Virus record (IMG/VR): IMGVR_UViG_3300007735_000702
Location: 1-38,470 of that record
DNA length: 38,470 nt
Direction: 5' to 3' (one strand)
Source: a virus
A program made the translations under genes and the position numbers. The notes under the pieces were generated by a model. The model saw only the letters and a program-made list of their open reading frames with translations. It was not told the DNA's origin and made no database searches. Each line of letters begins with the position of its first letter. Position 1 is the stretch's first letter. This document shows positions 1 through 8,128 of the stretch, piece after piece.

Positions 1-611
1 GTTTGGCTTACGTCAACTTCTGTCCATTCAATACCAGTTGATAGCACGATGTCAGGCGGTGCTAGCGCAACATTGGGGGCGTTGCCGCTAGTGATCGTGC
101 CGCCTTCACTTACCACCAGGTAGTAGCGGTTGTTTGCAGTGGCAGCGGCTGGTAGTGGTGAGCCTTCAACCAAGCCAATTGCAGTGCCTTCTGCTGTAAC
201 TGAAGCTACGTGACCGGTGCCGCCTCCTGCTGATGCGTCAAATGTACCAGCAAATACAATCTCACCAACTGAAATACCAATCGGCTGGAATACGTTGCCA
301 TCCCAAAGGAAAAGATCGCGGCTTAGTGGGTTGAAAAAGTACTGTCCTATAAAATCAGCAGTTGGTTGCGTATCGCCAATCTTGCAAACAGCATAATTGG
401 CTAGTTTTGCACCTGTTACAGTATTGCTAGCAATACGAGCAATATCTATTGAGCCTGTTGTAATCTTGCTGGCATCTAGGTTTGGTATGTCACCAGCAGC
501 TAATGCAGCACCTGCGGTAACAACACCTTTACTATTTACTGTTACTTTTGGATATTCAGTCCCACCTGCAACGTTTGCTTGGGTTGCTAATAATAATTGA
601 TTACTACCGTT
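1..611. repeat. Contig-end overlap, left copy
   Basis: Bases 1-611 match 37860-38470 without gaps. Only 15 substitutions separate the copies, all between 90 and 180, and all are silent in the fibre reading frame (for example GGC ACG ATC versus GGC ACT ATA). The rest of the 611 bp is identical. The simplest reading is an overlap of the two ends of a circular or circularly permuted genome, with two strain haplotypes in the assembled population. A true terminal redundancy carrying a variant patch is the alternative. Confidence 0.9.
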
Positions 612-1376
612 AAGGCCAAACTCACCGCCGATCTTGATGCCACCTAAATCGCTAGTTGTAGCAACAGCAGTAGACAAAATGCCGTTGCCATCTACTGCTA
701 AACCAGTGCCAGCAATAACAGCTCCTTTAACGGCAGTTGTTGCAACTGGTAAATCTGCTGCGACTAATGCAGCAGTGCTGGTAATGTGACCTTGCGCGTC
801 ATAACTGATCCCGCTGCGTGTGCTAGCACCACCTGCAACTGAATTGCTGTGGCTTAATGCACCACCGCCCGTGAGCGCTAGGCCACCTGCTGCTGGTATG
901 GATACACCGCCAACAACAGCGCTGGTAGCAACTGGTACATCAGCACCAGCAAGCGATGTGCCAACAGTTACGTGGCCTCGCGTATCAACTGTGACCTTTG
1001 TATAAGTGCCAGCAGTAACACCGCTAGTGCCATGCTCCAGACTACCGGTGCCTGCATTACGAACAATCGGGCTGGTAGGTGCTACCAGTTGCAAATTACT
1101 ACTGGCAACCGTTACACCACCAGTAACTGGGATGGTGCTGGTATCAAGCTTAGATGCTGCAACCGTACCAGCCGTGAGGTTGGTGCCGCTAATGCCGCTT
1201 AGGTTTACCTTGGCAACTGGTATTGATGCGTCATCAACTAACGCAGCGCCTTGCTGCACTAAATTCTTAACTGTAATTTTCTTGGTATCACTGCCTGCAA
1301 TTGAATATACGGGCAACACATCTGCTGCTGCTGGCGTTGTTTCAGCGTTTAGCTGGTCTATACGCTGGTTGGCCAT
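1..1376 (-). CDS. Tail fibre protein, N-terminal part (3' end cut by the contig edge)
   Basis: The frame starts at an ATG that shares one base with the stop of the preceding gene (TAATG) and is open to base 1. It continues without a frame change into the minus-strand frame at 37859-36212, giving 1376+1648=3024 nt, or 1007 aa. The N-terminus MANQRIDQLNAETTPAA is followed by fibre-type repeats of the kind KVTVDTRGHVTVG, ATSAVVGGVSIP and ATTAVKGAVIAGTGL, typical of beta-rich trimeric phage fibre shafts. Next comes a segment found in many fibres (GQYFFNPLSRDLFLWDG). Position after the tip genes, low complexity and Ala/Thr/Gly/Val richness support a receptor-binding fibre. The receptor is unknown. 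Confidence 0.85.
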   Translation of the reverse strand, partial: MANQRIDQLNAETTPAAADVLPVYSIAGSDTKKITVKNLVQQGAALVDDASIPVAKVNLSGISGTNLTAGTVAASKLDTSTIPVTGGVTVASSNLQLVAPTSPIVRNAGTGSLEHGTSGVTAGTYTKVTVDTRGHVTVGTSLAGADVPVATSAVVGGVSIPAAGGLALTGGGALSHSNSVAGGASTRSGISYDAQGHITSTAALVAADLPVATTAVKGAVIAGTGLAVDGNGILSTAVATTSDLGGIKIGGEFGLNGSNQLLLATQANVAGGTEYPKVTVNSKGVVTAGAALAAGDIPNLDASKITTGSIDIARIASNTVTGAKLANYAVCKIGDTQPTADFIGQYFFNPLSRDLFLWDGNVFQPIGISVGEIVFAGTFDASAGGGTGHVASVTAEGTAIGLVEGSPLPAAATANNRYYLVVSEGGTITSGNAPNVALAPPDIVLSTGIEWTEVDVSQ

Positions 1377-2233
1377 TACAGTTCCTCTCCAAGTTCTAGA
1401 ACGTCACCATCAGCGGTGCTTAGTACCAGTCTATCATTGGCGGCATTAAGCAGTAGGTCTGCCCATGTGGTGGTTTGAACCCTAAGCTTGATTTCGCCTG
1501 TTGTTACAAATGTAAATCGGCTTTCAATTATATCGCCAGCCGTGCATCGGATGCCTGCATTAGTCATCACACCTTGAATTTCGTACCATACTGAATCGTT
1601 GCTAGCATTGACGCCTTGCGCCTGACCTTCAGTTAAGATGTAAAGATTAGCCTTAAAATCACTGCCAAATTGTTGCCGTAATAATAGATTATGCAAATAC
1701 ACTGCAATTTCAGTTTCACCAGCAGTTGCATAATCGAATTGGCAGTTGATACTGCCGGAGCCGGTGATTAAAGTACTGTATTGATTTCTGAATTCATCTC
1801 CTAAGCTGGAAGTATCAACAGCTTCACGGTCAGTTGATAATTCAAACTGTATGATATTTGCTAATATCCTAGGCACTGAATTAAGAATTTTACAATTTAC
1901 AGAAATATCAGCGCCCGGCACCGCTAATGCAACCCTATTGTTTGAAGTGCCAGCAATAGCATCAGAGTAAGTGTTGTATAAACGTAAGCCGCCTAATTGA
2001 TCTACATTAACAAACCAATTACCTTTTGGATATGCCCAGCCAGATACAAATGATAACGTAGAAGAACTGCTAAATTCTACAAAATCACCTGTTACAAATG
2101 CACCAAAGTTAAAATCAAAACTAAACATATCCTTGCCAGCATCAACATTTGCAACCTTAATGGTGCCCGCAATTGTATCACCACTATCTCTGGTAAGTTC
2201 TATATTTCCTGCATTACCCAGATAAACGGTCAT
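1376..2233 (-). CDS. Tail-tube-fold minor tail protein (full-length major-tail-protein paralogue)
   Basis: This 285-aa protein looks like a diverged copy of the major tail protein at 11676-12434. Corresponding blocks occur in the same order: FNFGAFVTGDFVEF versus LNFKVGDPVKFRV near the N-terminus; IIQFELSTDREAVDTSSLG versus VQNWSFEISRAEIDVTTIG in the middle; LHNLLLRQQFGSDFKANLY versus VEDVLQRQQVGAAFKLY; and a C-terminal strand ending ESRFTFVTTGEI versus VEITFRPTGAP. It lies downstream of the tip protein rather than beside the tube gene, so it may form a tip ring or a fibre-attachment collar rather than the shaft; that is inference. Its stop overlaps the fibre start by one base, suggesting coupled translation with the fibre. 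Confidence 0.65.
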   Translation of the reverse strand: MTVYLGNAGNIELTRDSGDTIAGTIKVANVDAGKDMFSFDFNFGAFVTGDFVEFSSSSTLSFVSGWAYPKGNWFVNVDQLGGLRLYNTYSDAIAGTSNNRVALAVPGADISVNCKILNSVPRILANIIQFELSTDREAVDTSSLGDEFRNQYSTLITGSGSINCQFDYATAGETEIAVYLHNLLLRQQFGSDFKANLYILTEGQAQGVNASNDSVWYEIQGVMTNAGIRCTAGDIIESRFTFVTTGEIKLRVQTTTWADLLLNAANDRLVLSTADGDVLELGEEL

Positions 2234-2628
2234 TACAATGTCACTCCAGTTGGTGCGCCAGTAAATTGGAACTGGATGCTAGCCTGCATTACTTCACCAA
2301 CAGCGCAACTCAATTCAGCACTGGTAATAATGCAAGCACCTTGAATAAATTTAGTGCCCCAGCCAAGTTTGATGGTTAATATATCGGACTCGCTAACTAC
2401 AGCAGTTTTTACTACGCGTTCAAGCAACGAGACCGGCGCTGAATCATAATAAAATACAGTGGCACTACCGCTTATAGTTCTGAGCCCTGGCACATAGCTA
2501 CGGTCGGAATCAGTTAATACTGTTGTCTCTAGCGTATCTACCGCGCTGGATATGCTCCAGTTGCTTACCTTGGCTACTTGGCTGCCGTTATAGGTAAGAG
2601 TACCATCTTTGCCACTGTAGTAAGTCAT
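2233..2628 (-). CDS. Small tail-tube-like protein
   Basis: This 131-aa protein opens with MTYYSGKDGTLTYNGSQVAK, the beginning seen in many phage tail-tube family proteins. It continues with VSNWSISSAVDTLETTVL and ISGSATVFYY and ends SIQFQFTGAPTGVTL. The blocks align with the C-terminal half of the major tail protein (VQNWSFEISRAEIDVTTI, GNGSASVFV, ITFRPTGAPTFDF). It probably adopts the tube beta-sandwich fold. It overlaps the next gene by one base and the preceding gene by four, inside the tip-fibre operon. A role as an adaptor ring between tip and fibre is inferred from position only. Confidence 0.65.
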   Translation of the reverse strand: MTYYSGKDGTLTYNGSQVAKVSNWSISSAVDTLETTVLTDSDRSYVPGLRTISGSATVFYYDSAPVSLLERVVKTAVVSESDILTIKLGWGTKFIQGACIITSAELSCAVGEVMQASIQFQFTGAPTGVTL

Positions 2629-3263
2629 GAGTCGAGCACCCCAATTAGTTTTACAGTAACAGACATGCGACCACGTTTCACGCTATTAAACTGCGGTGGC
2701 TCCGCATAACGGTATTTTAGCCCAAACGGTGTGGCGCTGTACCTAGCACTAGCATAAGCATTAGGATTTGGGTCTGGGTAGTAACCGGTTAATGATGCAG
2801 CATTTATAGACAAACCAGGTGTCGGTGGTAAATCACCTGGATGCGGCACCACACCATTGACTGGTGACGCAGTTGTAAACCATGCCGTGGGATTTTTAGT
2901 TAAATCTAAACCAAAATAAAAGTTTGTTCCAATAAATCCCGGTACATCAGTATAAGCTTGGCCGTTTACAAATTTACCGCTGGGATTATGAAACCCTGGT
3001 GCCCCTGCTTTTGGTTGCTCCAATAAAGAAAACCAGTATAACGTCCCATTACAAGCTAAATAATGATCATGAATTGATGCTGCTAAAGCATCAGTAATAT
3101 TGTTATATTCTAAATCCATAGTTTTATTGAATGCTTTATTGCCATATTGCACCCGTGCTTCAACACCGCTTTGCGAACGGAATACCTTACTCGCAAAATC
3201 ACCAGGTGACATTGATCGTGCTGTAGGCACAAGATCAGGAAAATTGGGGCCTTGTGTGCTCAT
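2625..3263 (-). CDS. Minor tail protein (lambda gpM-like, tentative)
   Basis: This 212-aa protein has an N-terminal half resembling the phage minor-tail M family: a basic segment FRSQSGVEARVQYGNKAFNK, then DLEYNNITDALAASIHDHY (residues about 50-68) and a C-terminal strand SVKRGRMSVTVKLIGVLDS. The middle (about residues 85-160) is Pro/Gly/Asn-rich and looks like an insertion. It overlaps the tip gene by four bases (ATGA), so translation is probably coupled. In lambda, gpM lies before L/K/J; here the candidate comes after J, which weakens the assignment. A generic tip-associated structural protein is the safe reading. Confidence 0.55.
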   Translation of the reverse strand: MSTQGPNFPDLVPTARSMSPGDFASKVFRSQSGVEARVQYGNKAFNKTMDLEYNNITDALAASIHDHYLACNGTLYWFSLLEQPKAGAPGFHNPSGKFVNGQAYTDVPGFIGTNFYFGLDLTKNPTAWFTTASPVNGVVPHPGDLPPTPGLSINAASLTGYYPDPNPNAYASARYSATPFGLKYRYAEPPQFNSVKRGRMSVTVKLIGVLDS

Positions 3264-6200
3264 TGCTCGTTTTGCACCTCAAATAGCGTTGCATCCATGT
3301 TTAGGTATGTGATCTTGCCATCAGGCTCAACTGGTACATGGCTGCCAGTTATTTCCACCATTCCTTCCTCATCATAAGCGATCATCTCTGCCTTGTATAA
3401 GCGGTTGCTAGTGCTGGAGCTGTATTGCGTAAACACACCATTAGCAAATTCCCCCGTGGTCTTGCCATCAGCGTCGATCACCATGGAACGTTCCTGTACC
3501 TCCGTCATACCGGAACGCCAGAAATAAACAGTATAAGTGCCAGCCACCATTGGGCTGCTAGATACCACTGTGCTATTCTCCAGTACATAACCATTCTGGA
3601 ATCGCTCCACATGCCGTGCTTGGCTTGATACCCGGAAATATTGCCCTGGCTGTAAGGCTAAACCATTGGGTAAAGTCTTAAATGATATTACATGCGTAAT
3701 ATGGTATCGCATGTTAATTAATAATTTTGCAAACAATATTGCATGTTCAGCGCTGGTGCAAAAACCAGTAAAATCTATTGCTTCAACTTGTGGGTCAGGG
3801 TTAGCTGGGTCATTCCTTTTAACTAAAATATTGCGTGTTTCGGCAAATCCGTTTTCTACTTCATCGCGCATTGTAACTAATACTTGCGGCGCTTTACGTT
3901 GCTCCGCAGGATACCAATTCACACTAAGCGAATCTTCAATAATATTACCATCAGTAAATAGCGCAGATATTACTGGTTTACGATCATAGGCACCACCTAA
4001 TGTATAGCCATTTAAATCTGTTCCTTTTACTACTGGAAATGTTGGTTGTAGCGATAATTTACCACCAAGCACCATAAAATCTAAGAAAAAGTATTGCGCA
4101 TTTTCATGGCCCCAATCTCTGATATTTACTGGTGCTGATAATACACCGTCCCAGTAGAAATTATTTGCAAGACATACTTTACAACCTTCCGCAAAGCCGT
4201 CCCAGTCGATCATGGTGGTAGGCATTAAACTAGATGTAGCAACAAGGTGATATAAAATTTCTGGGTATAAGTTTGACGCGCCGTAAACAGCAGCATTATT
4301 TACGTTGTAGGTATTACCGTTGGCCTCATTTATTATTTTACGTACTGTGCAGCCTTGTTTGGCGTAATAAGTAAAATTATTAAAGCTGCTCCATTCTTTG
4401 CCGCTGCGCAATTGTAATCCTAGTAATGTCATATCTTTATATGTTGGGGCGTAAGATATAGGATTAGTCGTAGTTCCTTGCTTATCAAGTTTTAGATTTT
4501 CGCGTTGCTCATTAATATAAACAATTGCATGTTCTGGGCCATTTTGGTGGCTACCTTCTTGCCCATCATTCATATATACATCAGCTATAGCATCAAACGG
4601 TTCTAATATATTAGCGCCAAACCCTGGTGCTGTTATAGCACCAAGTGCTAATCTTGGCGCATTGGTGAGGCCAACTATATTAACTACATCTCCTACCGTA
4701 TAATTTGATCCTGCATCCTTTATGCTTATAGTTGCTCTATACACTAAATTAGTGCTGGCGTATGCGATGTTGATTTCTGCTTCTACTTTATTATTGTTAG
4801 GTGTAGGGTAACCAGGCGGCATTATCACTTTATATATGCCATTTGCTCCAGGGCTAACATATGGGTTATCGTTGGCATCTATATCGAAACCATCAAAATT
4901 AATAACCGTAACTTTTGATGGAAATGTATTTAAATTTTGCCATAGCAAAGGATGAGGCCAGCCTTCATTATTTTGCGGGCTAACTCCATATCCTGTGCCA
5001 TAATATCCGTAATCACTTATCTTACGTGCTTTTAAAGTAAAGCGTACATCTACAAAATATGATCCCCTTCTGAAACGCACTGTGTTAGTAAATTCTTCCC
5101 CGTCGGATTGCGGGATGCCTGCACCCATGATCCCTTGATGCAGCCATCGTGTTTGTAAACCAATTACAACGTCTCCGACAGGTGTTGCAATACTTCTTTG
5201 CAATGCTAATACACTTACAGTAAGCCCTGTCCCTGTATTACTTCCTGACGTATTATATACTTTTGGTACTTTAATATATCCGCCATTCCCCCCGTCTAAT
5301 TGTTGATCATATATTTGTTCGCTAATCTCAACACTTGAATCAAATTCAGAAGGAGTTATTTTTTGTGGGTTACCACCTGGCGGCTTACCACGTAAGAATA
5401 AAACATCATTAGTTGCGTCAACATCATTAATAGCTTCCGAGTAACCCTTAAATGCTAAAGTGAATGAACCGATAGGAGTAGATACTGAATACTCCTGAGG
5501 GCTGCCTGTTCTTGCATCTAATACGCAAACTGGATTATTAAGAGGGTAATTATATGCTAAATACGCTCCACCTGCAATGGGCCTAAATCTAACTTCGTAT
5601 TGTTTATTTAAATCTGGAAATGCTAAACGTATGAAATTAAACTGGCTTACAGGTGTACGACCTTTTACGCAAAAAGGTGCGCCTGCTTGACGGTTTAAAT
5701 TGTACCATTCAGTCGCACCCTTTTCCTTTACTTCTACTCTAAAAAACGAATACCGTAGCCCATATTCGCTATAACTTCCAACATTATAATTATTGCCACC
5801 ACTTTCAATTCGATTTAAAATGTTATCTGATGGCATACTAGCAAAATTTGCAATGCCAGTAAAACGTTTATATACTTGCGATTTAATGCCAATTTCTACT
5901 TGGTTTAGTTTTCTTGTTGTAGTAAAATGCGCAATCGCTAGTTTGCATACGGTAGGCCCATGCGCTGGATTGATTTGCTCTAAAAACTGGTTAGGCCCTT
6001 CAATATTGTTTACAGGTTCATTTATTACTATTCCTTCATTTACTAGACGTGTTTTGCCTACTTGAGTAGCTTTAAATGTAAATTTTTTTCTAGTGTTTAT
6101 GTTCCATAATTTATTGGTACTTTCATTTACGCAAACAGCTTCAACGCCACCAACAAGATACGTCTCGCCAACAACAATAACATCGTCTACAGCTTCTCTT

Positions 6201-7396
6201 ATGCTATCTTCTTTTGCCTTTATATCTTGATTCCCTATATCACCAAATAAACTGTGTGAATTTAAATCGTATACATCAAATTCGATTGTGTCTCCTATAG
6301 CAATATCGATATCTAAAAATTGTTGATTTGCTGGTAAAGAAAGTAAAGCGCCAGCAGGATCTCGTGCAGTCGTCAAACCTGTACGTGGTGCATAGAAAGA
6401 CAATGTTTTGTGCCGCTCACGCGCTGCTTCTTCAACTGTTGCCACTTTTTTGTTGTATTCTTCTTGATCTTTAGCGTATAATTCAAAATTAAATTGAAAT
6501 ACGACTCCAGGTGGATAAACTACCCGCACTCGCTTAAATGGTAATTGCCAATGCTGCCCATTACGTAATGGCTCTGATATGCCAAATGTTGTCATGGTAG
6601 ATGGTATCCGCACTCCGCTAAATATTGGTTGCATATTATTATTGGTTTTTAATTCTGCTAGAAATACATCACTTGCATTACGTGGTTGTAAATCACCTCC
6701 TTTTTTATCTGCAAGATTTATACGATTACTTGAATTGCCATTCCTAAAATACATTGCTAACTTGCTAGATTGATAGCCACGTAATAAACTATCACCAATC
6801 CCCATGCCATCAAAATCTGGTTGTGCTGCCAGCTCACCGCCATTAGCAAGAAATATTGCTAATAATTCCTGCCCGTCACCTTGGCTTAATAATTGCGACC
6901 ATAGTAATTTTGTTTCTACTCTTACACCACCATAGTTATTACGACGATTAGCAAATACCAGTTGCATCGACTCACCAAGTCGTGCAAGCGGTTGTACTGA
7001 AGTGAAGCCATCAACATTAGTAAACCTGTTGGAGCCTGTAACGCTGGCACCAGTTACATCTGCGCCGCGCTGCTCTTGCTGTTGCTGTTGCGCTGGATCA
7101 GTTTGACGTGGCAGCTTTGGCTTTGGTGCCATTGCTGATGCTGCAAAACTTATACCCATCCCTACAACTGTCATGACCAAAGGCACAACAGGAATACACA
7201 CTACCTCCGGCACTATGTCATAAGCTGAATCGCGTTCTGGGCGGTAGTTAGCTACCTCATTTGCATACCACTGATATTCTTCTATCGTCAGCCCTAAAGT
7301 ATCAATTAATTGCTTTTCCCATGGCAATATCGCGCCTCGTATTTGACGTTTGGGGACCATACCACCCGGTTGGTTTGTGCGCTGCAATGAAGCCAT
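3260..7396 (-). CDS. Giant tail tip / host-specificity protein (J-like)
   Basis: At 1378 aa this is the largest gene. It follows the L-like and NlpC-like tip genes, the place of lambda J. A hydrophobic stretch at about residues 70-89 is followed by a Lys/Pro and poly-Gln linker (QQQQQEQR), as in I/J-type tips where a membrane-active segment precedes the beta-rich body. Later segments such as FQFNFELYAKDQEEY, a long body with many Asn/Gly/Tyr turns, and LALQPGQYFRVSSQ near the C-terminus suit J-family central spike proteins. It probably forms the trimeric baseplate hub that meets the host surface. The first 91 nt overlap the NlpC-like gene; neither ATG 7396 nor ATG 7360 has a clear Shine-Dalgarno, so the later start remains possible. 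Confidence 0.75.
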   Translation of the reverse strand: MASLQRTNQPGGMVPKRQIRGAILPWEKQLIDTLGLTIEEYQWYANEVANYRPERDSAYDIVPEVVCIPVVPLVMTVVGMGISFAASAMAPKPKLPRQTDPAQQQQQEQRGADVTGASVTGSNRFTNVDGFTSVQPLARLGESMQLVFANRRNNYGGVRVETKLLWSQLLSQGDGQELLAIFLANGGELAAQPDFDGMGIGDSLLRGYQSSKLAMYFRNGNSSNRINLADKKGGDLQPRNASDVFLAELKTNNNMQPIFSGVRIPSTMTTFGISEPLRNGQHWQLPFKRVRVVYPPGVVFQFNFELYAKDQEEYNKKVATVEEAARERHKTLSFYAPRTGLTTARDPAGALLSLPANQQFLDIDIAIGDTIEFDVYDLNSHSLFGDIGNQDIKAKEDSIREAVDDVIVVGETYLVGGVEAVCVNESTNKLWNINTRKKFTFKATQVGKTRLVNEGIVINEPVNNIEGPNQFLEQINPAHGPTVCKLAIAHFTTTRKLNQVEIGIKSQVYKRFTGIANFASMPSDNILNRIESGGNNYNVGSYSEYGLRYSFFRVEVKEKGATEWYNLNRQAGAPFCVKGRTPVSQFNFIRLAFPDLNKQYEVRFRPIAGGAYLAYNYPLNNPVCVLDARTGSPQEYSVSTPIGSFTLAFKGYSEAINDVDATNDVLFLRGKPPGGNPQKITPSEFDSSVEISEQIYDQQLDGGNGGYIKVPKVYNTSGSNTGTGLTVSVLALQRSIATPVGDVVIGLQTRWLHQGIMGAGIPQSDGEEFTNTVRFRRGSYFVDVRFTLKARKISDYGYYGTGYGVSPQNNEGWPHPLLWQNLNTFPSKVTVINFDGFDIDANDNPYVSPGANGIYKVIMPPGYPTPNNNKVEAEINIAYASTNLVYRATISIKDAGSNYTVGDVVNIVGLTNAPRLALGAITAPGFGANILEPFDAIADVYMNDGQEGSHQNGPEHAIVYINEQRENLKLDKQGTTTNPISYAPTYKDMTLLGLQLRSGKEWSSFNNFTYYAKQGCTVRKIINEANGNTYNVNNAAVYGASNLYPEILYHLVATSSLMPTTMIDWDGFAEGCKVCLANNFYWDGVLSAPVNIRDWGHENAQYFFLDFMVLGGKLSLQPTFPVVKGTDLNGYTLGGAYDRKPVISALFTDGNIIEDSLSVNWYPAEQRKAPQVLVTMRDEVENGFAETRNILVKRNDPANPDPQVEAIDFTGFCTSAEHAILFAKLLINMRYHITHVISFKTLPNGLALQPGQYFRVSSQARHVERFQNGYVLENSTVVSSSPMVAGTYTVYFWRSGMTEVQERSMVIDADGKTTGEFANGVFTQYSSSTSNRLYKAEMIAYDEEGMVEITGSHVPVEPDGKITYLNMDATLFEVQNEQ

Positions 7397-7761
7397 CCGG
7401 TGTCGTAAGAAACAGCTAGTCCAAAGCTATTGCCAGTAGCTTGCACTAACGCAATGATACCAGTTTCACCTGGTGTTCCCCATAATTCTAATTGCTCCTT
7501 AAAGATACTGGTATCACCTGCATGTAAACGCCGATACCAACTGCGGGCTGGCACTGGCGCTTCAATGCCATACCACCCCAATACCCACCGGCATAAATTA
7601 ATGCAGTCGGTAGCGCCATGCCGTGCTGGCTCAGCGCCTAATCGATATGGCAAGCCAATAAGATCAGCCGGATCGGATAGCGCCCGTGCTTGGTAATGCC
7701 CCAACGGCTTCACGGCTGATTCGTAAATTAGGCGCTTGTGCTCCAATAGCATCGATCGCAC
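7306..7761 (-). CDS. NlpC/P60-like tail-tip protein (gpK-like), active site probably incomplete
   Basis: The core LIGLPYRLGAEPARHGATDC followed by INLCRWVLGWYG (about residues 34-65) is the N-terminal half of an NlpC/P60 cysteine peptidase, with candidate nucleophile Cys53 in TDC. Active enzymes next show a His-x-Gly strand; here the matching strand reads NSFGLAVSYD (about 111-120), with Ser112 where His is expected. His125 (WLHCS) is in the following strand. In lambda-like phages this protein sits between L and J and helps tip assembly and cell-wall passage. The annotated GTG start overlaps the L-like gene by 98 nt; an internal GTG at 7713 would shorten the overlap. Confidence 0.65.
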   Translation of the reverse strand: MRSMLLEHKRLIYESAVKPLGHYQARALSDPADLIGLPYRLGAEPARHGATDCINLCRWVLGWYGIEAPVPARSWYRRLHAGDTSIFKEQLELWGTPGETGIIALVQATGNSFGLAVSYDTGWLHCSAQTNRVVWSPNVKYEARYCHGKSN

Positions 7762-8128
7762 TGCTTAATTCCATCTCAACCGCTTGTGTATTATACGTTA
7801 ATCCAGTTGCAATCCATGTTTCATCACCTAATAATAAATATGGTGCGTAAGCATCAGTAAGCTGATATGTTTTTACATTTACCTGCCAGCCATTATTTAC
7901 CGCTTGCTGCACCCAGTTTAAAGTTAATGGGTTTGCCGGTAACGTAAGCTGGCTGCTGATATTATCGCCGCTTTTTGTTTTTTGTGCGCCTTGATAATTA
8001 AATGGCAATAGCTGGTATGTATTGCCAGCAAAAGTAACCTGCCCCTCAGCAAAGAAATTTTGCCACCTTGTAATACCGCCTGCGGTATCAGTAAACGTTA
8101 CAAAATTACCAATTACAAATACGCTCAT
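7664..8128 (-). CDS. Minor tail protein, lambda gpL-like domain
   Basis: This 154-aa protein comes directly after the tape measure gene, whose stop it overlaps by four bases. The segments SQLTLPANPLTLNWVQQAV and VEMELSSAIDAIGAQAPNLR and the C-terminal SREAVGALPSTGAIR are like those of distal-tail L-type proteins, in which an N-terminal beta domain packs on the tail end. It is shorter than lambda gpL and lacks the Cys-rich iron-sulfur C-terminal domain. It probably forms the ring joining the tail tube to the tip. Confidence rests on order plus motif resemblance, not on a search. Confidence 0.65.
   Translation of the reverse strand: MSVFVIGNFVTFTDTAGGITRWQNFFAEGQVTFAGNTYQLLPFNYQGAQKTKSGDNISSQLTLPANPLTLNWVQQAVNNGWQVNVKTYQLTDAYAPYLLLGDETWIATGLTYNTQAVEMELSSAIDAIGAQAPNLRISREAVGALPSTGAIRSG

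Noticed and set aside
397-1449. Several plus-strand ORFs of 61-147 aa over the fibre gene
   Set aside because: They are antisense shadows of a low-complexity Ala/Thr/Val gene and have Pro/Ala/Thr-rich nonsense translations without couplings or start signals.
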